DNA of 64,000 bases from Fremontodendron californicum (Eukaryota > Streptophyta > Magnoliopsida > Malvales > Malvaceae). The stretch's first letter is position 1. Every line of letters begins with the position of its first letter. The stretch is from NCBI GenBank assembly GCA_030761205.1, contig JAULJL010000029.1, positions 1,681,501 through 1,745,500 on the forward strand. The letters run 5' to 3'. Positions 12,059 to 22,929 of the stretch are shown piece after piece. A program made the translations under genes and the position numbers. The notes below the pieces were generated by a model, which worked only from the letters and a program-made list of their open reading frames with translations, ran no database searches and was not told the DNA's origin.

Positions 12059-12948
12059 TCTCTATATATTAAAACTGAGTCCTGGGGGACTCGGTGGGGA
12101 TTTTTTAAAAAGATAAATTATATTTGGTCTTTTGAGAGGGTAAAACAATAATTTTGTAAGTTATTTGAAAAGAAAAAAAAAAAGAAACCGTCGGGTGGGA
12201 GAGAGAGAGATGGAGGAGGAGAGAGAAAAAAAGGAGAGGAGAGGAGAAAGAATAATAGAGGGGTGGGTGAGGGAGGCCGGTGGTGGCTTACTGGCGGGTG
12301 AATGGTTGGAGAGGAGGAAATGCTGGAGAAGGAAGAGGAAATGCTGGAGAGAAAGAAAGGAAAGAGAGAAAAGGGAGAGAGGAGAGAGAATTCAACGACA
12401 GAGAAAGAGAGAGGAGGAGGAGGATATCAGAGCGGGTCGGTTGCCTCGACATGCCGGTGACGGCTCAGGCAGCTGGCCGGTTGGAGAAGAAGATGAAGGA
12501 GAAGAAGATGAAAAAGAAAGAAAAAAAATAAAGATTAAGAAAAATGTTTTTATATATATTTTTTAAAGTTTTTTAAGTTATTATTTTTATTAAAAAAATT
12601 TATAAATTACATGATAGAAAAAGAAAAGGAGAAGGAAAAGGAAAAAAATGGAAAAAATTTAGTAAAAATTTTTATGTATAAAAAAATATAGATATTTTTC
12701 ATCATTTTTTATAGTTTTTTTAAATATCTTTTTGAAAATAAATTTAAAATTTGATCTACTTTTTTTATAAAAAAAAATAAATTAAAAAATTAAAAAGAAA
12801 AAAAAAGTAATAAAGAAAAATGCTAATTCTTTTATTTGTTGTTTTTTTCTTTATTCACTTTATTCATTGATTTTTTAAGTAATTTAATAAAATTATTCAT
12901 TTATATATTTTTTTAAAAATAAATAATTCCCGCGGGGTAAAATTCTAG
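12059..12948 (+). mobile_element. Non-autonomous Helitron, complete
   Basis: The 5' end TCTCTATATATTAAAA (12059 on) is preceded by A. The 3' end is the palindrome CCCGCGGG (12929-12936) followed by CTAG (12945-12948) and then T. Insertion between A and T without target duplication, a 5' TC and a hairpin before CTAG are the Helitron rules. The 890 bp body has no Rep/helicase coding region. It holds a strongly purine-biased block (about 12165-12530) and a GC-rich patch. The Lys/Arg/Glu-rich frames there are composition artefacts. Confidence 0.85.
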
Positions 12949-14100
12949 TTACTTTTATATAAAGAGTCCATTTTCTATAAATGGAGTTCTTAAAATAAAT
13001 AAACGGATTAAGAATATTAAAATTTTTAATATTTTTTATTATACTTAAAAACATATGTGTTATTCTACTAAATTTATAAACTCCAATAATTTATTCTTAT
13101 ATACAACTCTACTAATAAATATAATAACAATAAATCTTATATTAGCAACACATTAACCTTTTCACCTACCAATCCCCAAACTCAAAAGACTTTATTATTA
13201 TTATTATTATTAGTATTAGAAATGGTTCCCGACTTCGTGTAGGAAATTTTTTTATAAAAAATTATTTATTAAAAATAATAATAAAATTAATAATAAATAA
13301 TAATATTAATAATAAATTAAAATAATTATTTTAAAATATTAAAAATTTTAAACTATAAATAATTATTTATTTATAATTTAAATTTAAATTTTAAGGATTT
13401 AAGATTGATTGACGATAAAATAAATCTATTTTTTTTATTTATTTATGATGCATCACATATAATTAGCCATTAATTATAATCGGAAATGGATTGATTTTCT
13501 CTCCTCTTATTCTCTCTATTTTTATTTTTTAAATCAGAAAAAAATGGTAAGCCCAACCCTGTTTGGCTGTTTCGAAGTTGATATGGTTGGATACGATCCG
13601 ATTTTTTTTTTTAAAATTTAATAATTTTTGATATGATACGATTATATGATACGAAAAATATAATTAAGCACGATATAATACGAAAATATAATACAAATAT
13701 GATACAAATATATTAATCTATCAAAATTTATATAATATAAATTATTAATATATTAAAAATTATATAAATATATAAAATTTTAAATACGATTATAATAAAT
13801 GAACGTACACAAACACAAAAAATACAGAGGGCATTTTCCTATTTACCATCTTTGCTTTTCTTTTTTCCAATTTTTTCCTCCGTCTCCCGAAGCTTCTATT
13901 TTTTTTTTTTTTAATTACTTCCCGATTGTTTTACAGCATTAAAAAAAAAAAATTTAACCCCATAATATGAAAGAAAACAGTGTCCTAAATTTATAACCTT
14001 TGAATCTTCTAATTATAATCCTAAATTTATTTACTAGTATTTTTATTGACTTCTTTGGAATTTTTTTTTTTTTTTAATCCAAAACCCTAAAATCAAATCC
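12949..14100. other. AT-rich intergenic DNA upstream of the first host gene
   Basis: Very AT-rich with (ATT)n at about 13190-13213 and a block of short repeats of the GATACGA / AATATAAT kind at about 13600-13810. No gene or complete transposon was recognised. The promoter of the gene at 14213 should lie in the last few hundred bases, but I see no decisive core element. Confidence 0.5.
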
Positions 14101-14134
14101 AAATAAGAACAACAAAATTTTGAATTCCCAAACA

Positions 14135-14167
14135 ATGCCCCTTTTGTTTCTCCTCCTTTCTCTCTAA
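14135..14167 (+). other. Possible short upstream ORF
   Basis: ATG at 14135 opens a ten-codon frame, MPLLFLLLSL, that stops at 14165-14167, 45 bp before the main ATG at 14213. If transcription starts further upstream, this frame lies in the 5' leader and could lower translation of the main frame. The transcription start is not known. Confidence 0.35.
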
Positions 14168-14212
14168 CAGACTAAAAAATCGATCTCAAATTTTGGTGTT
14201 AGAAAAACTCAG

Positions 14213-17200
14213 ATGGTTGTTGTCCAAGCTTCCAAGATCAATCTCCCAACTTCCTCTTCCTCTCTTTCTTCTTCTAAAACACCAACTTCTCTTCTGTTTG
14301 AACCCCATTCTTTTTCCCTTGCCCTTTTCCACTCTGACTCTTCTCTTTCCCTTTTTCCTTCCATTTCCTTCCCTTTTTCTTCCCATCAAAAGTCCCTTAC
14401 TATTCCTCCTCCTTCATCTTCCTCCACTTTCCTTCTCCAAAAAACCCAACAAAATCCTAATCCCAGAGTCCTTTTCATTGTTGCAGGCCCTTATAAAGGT
14501 GGTTCCAAGGTTCTCCTTAGATTTTTTCTTTACAGGAATGACGGCAGTAAGGTTTTTGAGAAGCCTAAAGTTGTTGTTTCCAAGCAAAAGGGTATTGAGT
14601 TTGATGATAAAGTTGGGGTTTTGATTGATGTTAGTCATGGTTTGAAAGTTATGATTGTTGGGTCTGTTAATTTTTTCGCATTGTATTCGGTTTCAAGCTC
14701 GAAAGTTTTGATATTTGGGGTTAAATTGGTGGGTAATGATGGGGTGGCCGTTAAGCTCATGAAATGTGCTGTGATTGATTGTTTGAAGCCTGTTTTTTCA
14801 ATGAGCATTTCATTTGAGTGGTTGGTTTTAGGGGAGGAAAATGGGGTTAAAGTTTGGAATTTAAAGGAATTGGTGAAAGGGAAAAAGGTCAGGAGAGTGA
14901 AGAATTCTGGTCTGTCAAATGGGGTAATTGGAGATAATGATGGTATTTTCAGTGGAGGATCAAGTAGTTCGGAGATTGTTTGTAATGGTTATTTGGATGG
15001 AAAGATTGAAAAGCATTCTGTTTCTGGTTAGTTTTGTGGGGTTTTATGTGTTGCTTTGAACTTTAATTTTCTTGTTTCTGCAGTGGTAGTGGCCGCGTTA
15101 TTTTTGTTTATTTCTGAAAGATACAATGGATTCTGTAATTTATTCTATAAATGTTTGCAATTTTACTAGCAAAAGTGCTCAAGTGGATTAGAATAGATGG
15201 CTCCCTTTGCAGCCTGTCCATTTGATGTTTAAGCGTAGCTTTTCTTTTTGGTACTTCATGTTTAAGCATAGATGATGACAGAGCTGATTATGCATTATTC
15301 TACAATGTTGTTTCTTTATTGAATTTAGGCTGTGATATTGTTCCAGTTTGTCATGACTTGAACCAGTGGCTGAATTAGTTTAATATACTGGAAAAGTCTA
15401 TCAGCCTCTTTAAGTAACTCAGATAAATATTTGTTCTTGCAATCGTGGCTAAATGTGCAAAGCTAACCAATTCTTTCTAGTAGTGGTTTTCTGTATGAAT
15501 GAACTTGTAAGGGACTTGACAAATTATAACACACCTGTCTTTTTAGTGCATTATCTTAGACTTTAGATTAAGGATCTTTAAGATACAAGGCCTTTAGAAG
15601 AAGGAATTTTGCTTACCTCTTAGATCGTATTATAGCATTGGAGATAATTTACAGGAGATGGAGTAGGAACTGGGGAATACTTGATATAAAAGCATTACGA
15701 AGTGAAGATCTTTTTCTGTGAATAGGTTTAAATACATAATAATTTAAGAGGAAGTGAGTTCGTCATTCGGTTGAAATTTATTTTTCAATTATTGAAGGAA
15801 ATAATTAAATACCAACACCTGTCTACACCATCTATTGTCGTTTTCCTGTTTCAGTGAGTTAGATTAGGTCAAGGAGCATAGCCATCTTTAGGCATTCTAG
15901 CTTGAGCTTTATCAGACTAAAATTAGATATTGATTATTAATTGGGGAGCTAACTGTTTATTTTATTTTATTTTAAAATGAGTTAAATTAAAAAATTAATT
16001 TAATTTGAAATGTGAACATGTCTAAATGCCTTGACTTTATCCATGTAATGTCTTTGTGGATCAGTATCTCCCTAAATTGTCATAAATTTTCAGGTGATTT
16101 GACTCATTAATGGCAGTGTAACTTCAGTTAATTGGCTTTACTCAGATATCCTATTACATAGTCTCACACTACATGCATTGAAATATATTTAATTTATTAT
16201 TTTCCCTAACAAATTGAATTTTAGTATCTATTTAACCAAGCAGTTGGATCACTTTAGTAAGCAAGATGGTGTTATTTGATTTAAATCATAAGGATGTCTC
16301 TAGATGGTAAATTAGTTATATTAGAAAGTATAAAGTATGTTTGATTAAGAACTCTCTTATATGTTTCCCTTTTGTTTGAGTGAAGTCTCTAGCAGGTGGA
16401 TGGGATCACTAAGTCTTTCATTGTATTTTTAGTAGGTTACTACATAGATTAATACATGGCACTTGCACAATCTAAGTACTTAGCTAATACATTGTTCTTT
16501 TTCCTTTATTATTATCTTTTTTTTTTTTTTTTAAAGTATTGAGAGAGTTGACATGGAGGTTGCTACTTTTTTTTCTCTGATTGGGCATCTTGATTTCCAG
16601 TGAAGCAGATGTCTGGGAAATACAGACAAGAATATGCTGAAGGGGGTGCATGCTTTGTGGTATTTGAGCAAACGGAGGTTAAGGGCTTGACATCTACAAA
16701 AGTGCCATTTATGTCTATGAAAGCAATTTCCATCCAACCACTGTCCTCAAAAAAGTTCTTAATCTTGAATTCTGCAGGAGATTTGTCTGTCTTGCATGTA
16801 TTAAACACTGCTGTTGAATCAAACATCACCTGCCACATGAGGCCATTGCCACATGTTCTAAAAGTGCAGAAGCTGGCTGTTGTTCCTGATATTTCCTCAA
16901 GTAAGGTTCTCTAACTTCTTTCTTTAGTTCTTCCGAAGGCTTCATTTGATGCTAGAAATGCTTGCGGGACAAAAATAGGGTTCAAAATCACGATTAATGG
17001 ATGACAAAGTGACATGGCTTAAAGCTTATTTCCACTGGGAAGATTCTGGATACCCAGGAAACAAGTCGTGGAGTTCATGTGTTCTTTGCTAATGGGTTAT
17101 CTTGTGAGCAAAGAACAGGGAAAAAATCTTGGTGCTGTGATGGGGGTGGGTGAGGGTTTGAAACTTTGAAGTCAATTGCACACAAACAAACACCCTCTAT

Positions 17201-18229
17201 TAAATAAAAAAGAGGAAATTTTGGGTTAGTGAAAACATTCTTTGGAATTTTATGAACATTAAATTTTGACCTTTGACCTCAGCTTTTTAGGGGAAAGCAT
17301 TTGATAGTTGATCTTTATATTACATCAATGCCATTAAAGGATACTTTCCATCGTTTTTCAGGAAGACAAACCGTTTGGATATCAGATGGGTATCATTCTG
17401 TGCACATGATGGAATGCTCTGCTATTAATGAAAATGATAAAAGTGATAGTGAGGAAAAGCTAATACAAGTCTCAGGTTTTATTAATCCTCTGATTTTATT
17501 CGTTTAATATTTTGAATTATGTTAAATATACACTCTACTTTTATCAATCTTTGGAGAATACTTGCATTTTCTCTTCTGTAGTTTTGATTCCTTTGAGGTG
17601 GGGTCCTTGCACTTTGTATTCTTGCTCGTGAAAGTTCTATGATCTGGAGAACTTCGTTCATCAATCACTTTATTACTGATGTTATTTTCATGATTGATAT
17701 GTTCACATGCCCTTTTCAGGGTGTTATAGAATTTAAATTCTAGTGCTATATTTTTCTCTAAATATTTTGGCAAGGTGATTTACATTTTTCCTGTTTTATT
17801 TGCTAGTTAGTCAAGCAATTTTTTCTACTGAAAAGATCCAAGATATGATACCTATGGCTGCAAACAGTATTTTGATCCTTGGACAAGGTAATCTTTTGGT
17901 TAATTCTTTCGTAGGTATTCTATCTGTGAGAAATGTTCCTTGAAATTAAAAATTAACAGAAAGTTAATTGTGTATGTGAGTAATATCTCTGTCAAGATAT
18001 GATAAACTGTTCTCGGTGTTATATGAATGTGCACACGCATGCATAATAAGGGTACAGTATACTTAAGTGTATATATCCCACCCTCCTTTCCTTTTCATCT
18101 TTCTTTTACTCAAATTGCACATGATCATATATTTTCCTCTCTGCAACATTCAGTTTTATGGTTTCCAAATTTCTTGACTTCACCTATTTGTACTGAGCAG
18201 GAAGCTTGTATGCGTATACAATTTCATGA
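14213..18229 (+). CDS. Uncharacterised plant protein, WD40-like features
   Basis: Exons read from GT-AG sites and phase: 14213-15026, 16601-16900, 17362-17475, 17807-17887, 18201-18229. They total 1338 bp, 445 residues, ending LYAYTIS and TGA. The first 85 or so residues are a Ser/Pro/Phe-rich low-complexity stretch encoded by pyrimidine-rich DNA. After this comes NPRVLFIVAGPYKG and alternating hydrophobic strands. The segment WLVLGEENGVKVWNLKELVK, the VWISDGYHSV segment of exon 3 and the final GQGSLYAYTI resemble beta-propeller blades, so a WD40/YVTN-like fold is my inference. I do not recognise a named family member and assign no function. Exon 1 starts at the first in-frame ATG; a tiny upstream ORF precedes it. 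Intron 1 is long (1.57 kb). The 3' UTR may be spliced (see 18506-18606 and 19832-20100). Confidence 0.85.
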
Positions 18230-18505
18230 AGCGGTTTGGCAACTATATCTTTGTCTGTGGTGAGCATTTTGTCATGTCATTCTTCCTTAAAAGATAAATC
18301 TGGATTCCCTGCAACTGCTGCTAGTTTAAGCGAATCTTTTTTGTAGGTCATTTATGTTCTAGGTTGTATTAGATGATTATATACCTCAGTTTATTCCTGG
18401 ACTAGTGTTTTTATTAAGTATGTTTGAACTCTTTTGCAAACCTGTAATACATCAACTCTTGGAATGATATACTGATTACCTCATAAACTTGTGATTCCCT
18501 AAATT

Positions 18506-18606
18506 TCAGTTGGTCATCTTGCATCCGCAGTACAAAGGTGTCTGAAGTCAGGATCTGCGTTTGTCTCAGTTGGTCATCTTGCATCCGCAGTACAAAGGTG
18601 TCTGAA
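18506..18606 (+). repeat. 60 bp tandem duplication covering a possible 28 nt micro-exon
   Basis: The 41 bp at 18506-18546 are repeated exactly at 18566-18606. Each copy contains CAG, then 28 nt (18510-18537 and 18570-18597), then GTGTCTG, so each could be spliced as an exon. It lies 280 bp after the stop codon of the 14213 gene and may be a 3' UTR exon or a skipped exon. Exon use is inferred; no expression evidence is available. Confidence 0.6.
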
Positions 18607-18609
18607 CTC

Positions 18610-19333
18610 TTTTTAGTAAGTATGTTGGTACTCGTTTTGCATGTATTTAAGTATAATATTTACACACACACAAATATAGGAATAAACTGAACTCCACGAC
18701 ATAGACACACACACACACGCAAGTAAGTATGTGTGAACTCTTTTTAGTAAGTATGTTTTGGGATAATGATATGGTGTTGATGGATGAGGAAAAAACAGAA
18801 GCGTCAAGCATTAAACTCGAACTATGTTTTTTTTTTCTATGATATGGTCTTGGGAATTCCAGGTCAAACAGAATATTCAGAATACAAATTTAGTTAAAGT
18901 AGAAATGGAAATAGAGCATTAATGGGAATTAGAGATCAAGATATATTGCTAGGTTAGCAATTCCAAATGTTGGTTCAATTATCTGAAAGGATGCAGAAAA
19001 TTGATGGAAATGTAATCATAGGTTTCAACTATGATAAATGAGAAGTTTGGAATCCTTTGTGATTAAACAAACATCAATTGAGATTCAAAAGAATTTTAAA
19101 GAAAAGTAACATGACCAGCAAGACTTAACAAGATTTAATGTGGGCAACTAAGTACCAACATACCCCAAATAAAATAAGTTTAATTCAGATGAAATTGTTA
19201 CAATGGATTATGGATGTGTAGACAAATTACAAAATGATAAAATTAGGAATTAGTGCATAAGGAGGTGAAGGTTGAATCTGTTCTGGAAAAAAGAACGAAA
19301 AGCATTTAATGCAATTTGGACATGTACTTAAGA
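18610..19333. other. Intron-like / 3' flanking DNA
   Basis: AT-rich with a short (CA)n run at about 18661-18720 and a repeated phrase, TGAACTCTTTTTAGTAAGTATGTT, at about 18603 and 18735. No gene is supported. It may be an intron within the 3' UTR of the preceding gene. Confidence 0.4.
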
Positions 19334-19500
19334 GCTATGTTACTCGGACTCGGGTGTGAGTGTCAGACACGGGTATATTTAATTTTTCTAAGATTTTCAT
19401 GTATTTAGAGGGTTCTTAGAAGATCATATACCCATACTCATGTCCGGATATGTGTCGGACACAAATTCTTTAACAAAAATGAAAAGTCGGAGCACATAGC
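19334..19500. mobile_element. hAT-like MITE copy 1
   Basis: Ends are GCTATGTTACTCGGACTC and AGTCGGAGCACATAGC, an imperfect inverted repeat. Flanks CTTAAGAG and CTTAGGAG match at 7 of 8 positions, as expected of an old 8 bp target duplication. Internal words such as GACACGGGTAT and CATGTCCGGATATGTGTCGGAC are shared with copies at 20291, 29425, 30374, 32165, 35698, 47497, 51962 and 60611. Confidence 0.75.
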
Positions 19501-19831
19501 TTAGGAGGCCTATAAATGCTTCCTTGGGAAAATGTGAGTTAATGGAGGATCAGGATATCCATGTCATGGAAGGGAGAGAATTACCAAAGAGGAAATGGTT
19601 GTAAACTATAAAAATGGACCTTACTTTTCCTAACTTTAATATATTTTATGATCCTAAATACTAAATAGAATACAGTGGCACAATATGATGAATTACGGGT
19701 AAAATTCACTGATTTCCTAACATATCACTGATTTCCGGTTCAATTGATTCGACCGACCGGTCCGATCAGAGGTATTTATAATGAATGAGTTTTATTTAGC
19801 TGTAATTACATTTCTTTTCTATGACATGCAG

Positions 19832-20130
19832 AATCATGGGAAAAGTGAGATGGCTGTCAATAGAGATTTGGATCCTGAAAGTATTGAAGCTTTTCAACAC
19901 AATTCATCTGCTCCTGCTGCTTTACATTAGCTTTGCCAGATTGATTCGCAGCTCAAGTGTTGGTTGTTGTCTTACTCTGTTTCATATTTGAAGGAAGCAT
20001 GCAATTACTTACATCTTATGTCGTCCATTGGAGGACAAGCCAACAATGAAGTCAAGGTCACAAAGCTGCCAGCTAGTGTTTGATTTTATTATGAAATTCC
20101 ATTTGTCTCGTTAAGCTTTCTGAGGTTAGT
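19832..20130 (+). other. Possible terminal exon / 3' UTR of the 14213 gene
   Basis: A pyrimidine tract and ATGCAG at 19831 precede a less AT-rich stretch that opens a 33-codon frame to TAG near 19929 (contains MAVNRDLDPESIEAF). It could be the last 3' UTR exon of the 14213 gene or an alternative last coding exon. The composition differs from flanking repeats. A transcript alignment would decide. Confidence 0.35.
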
Positions 20131-20290
20131 CACTGTCTCAACTTCTGACCATTAAAATTTGAAGGGGGCGTGGTCTATCCTTGGCAACCATTTACTTGTG
20201 TTACAATTACTATTACTATTACTGTCAATAGTGAATGTTTTTAGCCTGTGTTTGTTCTCAATAACAATTTAGACTATTGAGTTATTGCAA

Positions 20291-20636
20291 GCTATGTTAC
20301 CCCAGACTCGAGGGTGAGTGTCAATGTTACTCGGACTCGGATGTGAGTGTCGGATATAGATATGTTTGATTTATTTTAAGTTTTTCCATGCATTTGGAGG
20401 GTCTTTGGAGGATCATAGCCTCATACCCATGTCCGAATATATGTCGGATACGGGTATTTCAAGAAAAATGAAGAGTCGGAGCAACATAAAGTATCAGATA
20501 TGGATGTCTGATACGAGTATATTAAATTTTTTTAAAGTTTTTCTATATATATGGAGGATCATACTCTTATACCCATGTCCGAAAATGTTTCAGACGTGAA
20601 AACTTTAAGAAAAATTGAAGATTTCGGGTAACATAG
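20291..20636. mobile_element. hAT-like MITE copies 2a/2b, one nested in the other
   Basis: The outer copy runs from GCTATGTTACC (20291) to GGTAACATAG (20636). A second copy, ATGTTACTCGGACTCGG to GAGTCGGAGCAACAT (about 20324-20488), sits inside its left part. The family body words (CATGTCCGAATAT, GGAGGATCATA) occur once in each copy. Confidence 0.75.
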
Positions 20637-20639
20637 ATT

Positions 20640-21404
20640 GTCAAATTATTCTTAATTATATTTAAGGGATAGATAGAGATTGTAAAATTCTCTTCCTTTA
20701 GGTGAAGGGCTATGGGATAAATACCAAATTTATCACTATATATTATGGTAAGATGGCTTACTATTGAATTTTACCGCTGCATTTCAATTGCAATAAGTTG
20801 TCAGTATACTTTCATTTTGGTTGATTTTTGGACAAAAGTTAATAGAATACTTTTATGTTGTATTTTTTTTTTTTTTTTTTTGAGTTGGCAGTAAAAAAAT
20901 TGAAAAAAAAATATATATACTTGGTAATAAAAGTAATAATAAAAAAATTGTTGTGTCAATATTTGTGATATTTTTGTTTAACGTGAAATTTCACATTATA
21001 ATTTTTATTTCTTCAGAATTTATTTAAAATGCATAAATATAATATTCCTTGAAATTTTATTACTGTTAATTTTTGGTAAAATATCAACCAAAATAAAATT
21101 TAATAATGAAATTTAATATTGAGTGATAGGATAGTGGTAAGTTTTGTTATGTTTATTCCAAGAAGTATTAAGAGTTAAGGGCTAAGAATGTGATTGTTCC
21201 ATTATATTTTTGGATGGATAAATCATGAAAAGTTACTTGAACACTCCAAGAAAGAATCATTGCTTGTGTTATGATCAAATATGGAGCATTATTCATTTGC
21301 AAATTGCAAGAAAAATGGGAATGATGGATTGAACTTTTGTAATGGGATTGAACTAGAACTAGAAGGATTGAACTTTTGTAATGGGATTGAACTAGAACTA
21401 GAAG
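20640..21404. other. AT-rich intergenic DNA
   Basis: No gene. It includes a T18-type homopolymer at about 20863-20880 and, at 21326-21403, a perfect 39 bp tandem duplication described separately. Confidence 0.5.
21326..21403. repeat. Perfect 39 bp tandem duplication
   Basis: The unit starting GGATTGAACTTTTGTAATGG at 21326 is repeated without change from 21365. Perfect identity in otherwise drifting DNA suggests a recent slippage or repair event, or an assembly artefact. Confidence 0.85.
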
Positions 21405-21906
21405 TGTTCATGGATTGGGTGGGATCGGGTTTGGATTGGGTCTAAATATGATATCAACATCATATATATTTGTTCAAGTTCACTCGGTCCGAAATATAGA
21501 TTTCAAATTTTGTCAATGTTTGTAAATAGATAGTCCAAGTTCGTTTAAGCTCGTCCTTATTATTTAAAAAAAAAAAAATTAAACAAATATAATTTTTTTT
21601 CTTTTATTAAGTTTTAAAATATAGATAATATATTTTTAAATGTTTAAATTATTATATTTTATTTATTTTTTTATATGATATAAATTACATAATATATATA
21701 TATAAATAAAAATAATATATTATAGTATATAAATAAAAAATGAGCTGAGCTTGGATCTTGATTGTTGGAGTCAAAGCCTAGTCTATTTTTTAAATGAGTT
21801 TTATTTTTTGTCTAAGTACATATTTCGGGTCTAATATTTTTGTTCAAATCCTTTCAAATATCGGGCTAACTTTCGAGCTTAAACGGATAATCCGATCTTT
21901 GAACAG
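21405..21906. mobile_element. MITE-like element, TGTTCATGGATTGGG ends
   Basis: The left end TGTTCATGGATTGGG pairs imperfectly with the reverse complement of the right end (TGTTCAAAGATCGGA). The interior is AT-rich. The copy at 41283-41836 has comparable ends, CCATGGGTGGGCC and the reverse complement CTATGGATTGGGCTC. No coding capacity. Family assignment is uncertain. Confidence 0.45.
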
Positions 21907-22035
21907 TTACCTTCTTCCTTAACATTTGAAATGGGAAAAACACAAAAACATGGTAATAAAAAAATCCTTTGTCAAATTAACCAAAGAACATTGAATATTA
22001 TATATTTATTATACCAAAAAGTACAAGAATTTTGA

Positions 22036-22170
22036 ACCTGGCTTAGCTCAAACTGTTCAGCCATGTTTCTTGGAAAGTATATTCCAGTAAGGTTAGGGTT
22101 CGATCCCTAAAACTTGCAAATTCCCTTCCTCAATTTGTCTTTTAACTCTTGGCCTTATTTGTACCAAAAA
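22036..22170 (+). mobile_element. Possible tRNA-derived SINE fragment
   Basis: TGGCTTAGCTCAAACTG resembles a pol III A box and GGTTCGATCCC (about 22097-22107) is a canonical B box sequence, with typical tRNA-like spacing. A foldable tRNA cloverleaf is not evident, so this is not called a tRNA gene. SINE identity is an inference from these promoter boxes. Confidence 0.4.
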
Positions 22171-22456
22171 GAAAAAATACAGAACTTTCTACACAAAAAT
22201 GAAGAATGAGGGAAAAAGGCTATTTGGCTCAATGGTTTTGGATTCCACTGGTGGCTGTACCAAAAATAAACCTTTTTTTTTTTTAAATTATTGTTTAATG
22301 ATACATCCACAAACATAGAATTGAAGAATCTGAAGTTGAAATCTGTTGGAGCTGAATAAATCACCATTTGTTTTATGTTATGAGTTGCATTAGTCAAATT
22401 TTGAATGTTTTAAAGCATAAATTGGACAGTTATACAATGAATGACATACTTAGAAT

Positions 22457-22926
22457 TAAAGATGACAACGGGTCGAATATTTTTTTTTTTTTTTGTAATA
22501 TCCGAATTTGAATCTGCAAAATTATTTTAAAATCTGAATTCGTTTATTATCCGCATTAAATCCGAATATTACTATCCGAATCTGAATTAAATAACATTAT
22601 CCCTCGGATATCCGAATCTGCTAAATATCCGAATTCAATAAGTCAAAAATATTTAAAATTTAAAATAAAAAATTAAGTTTAAACTCAAATAAATGGATAA
22701 TGGATTCGGATTTGGATTTGGATATCCGAATCCAAATTCGCAAAAGTAAGCGGATTTGGATAATGGATATCCGAGGTTTCATATCCGCATCCACTCCGAA
22801 TTTGCTGCGGATAGTAATTATAATATCCGAACTCAAATTTTATTGAAATCCGCAATATTCGAATCATCGAAAAGTAGATCAGATAATTGTAAATATCTAA
22901 ATCCGTACTATCCATTGCCATCCCTA
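22457..22926. mobile_element. hAT-type MITE, CCGAAT-repeat body
   Basis: The right end reads CCATTGCCATCCCTA, the reverse complement of the TAGGGATGGCAA terminus common in plant hAT elements. The left end, TAAAGATGACAACGGGTCG, is a decayed version. The interior is filled with repeats of ATCCGAAT and ATATCCG. No clear 8 bp target duplication is visible, so boundaries are approximate. Confidence 0.5.
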
Positions 22927-22929
22927 CCC

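Noticed and set aside
12165..12566. 133-residue Lys/Arg/Glu-rich frame
   Set aside because: Lies inside the Helitron purine-rich block; the composition alone keeps it open, and a second frame overlaps it.
14193..14624. 143-residue frame in the unknown gene
   Set aside because: Out-of-frame shadow of exon 1; starts without ATG and is kept open by pyrimidine-rich DNA.
22090..22110. tRNA gene
   Set aside because: A B box-like word is present but no acceptor, D or anticodon stems could be paired; kept only as a possible SINE.
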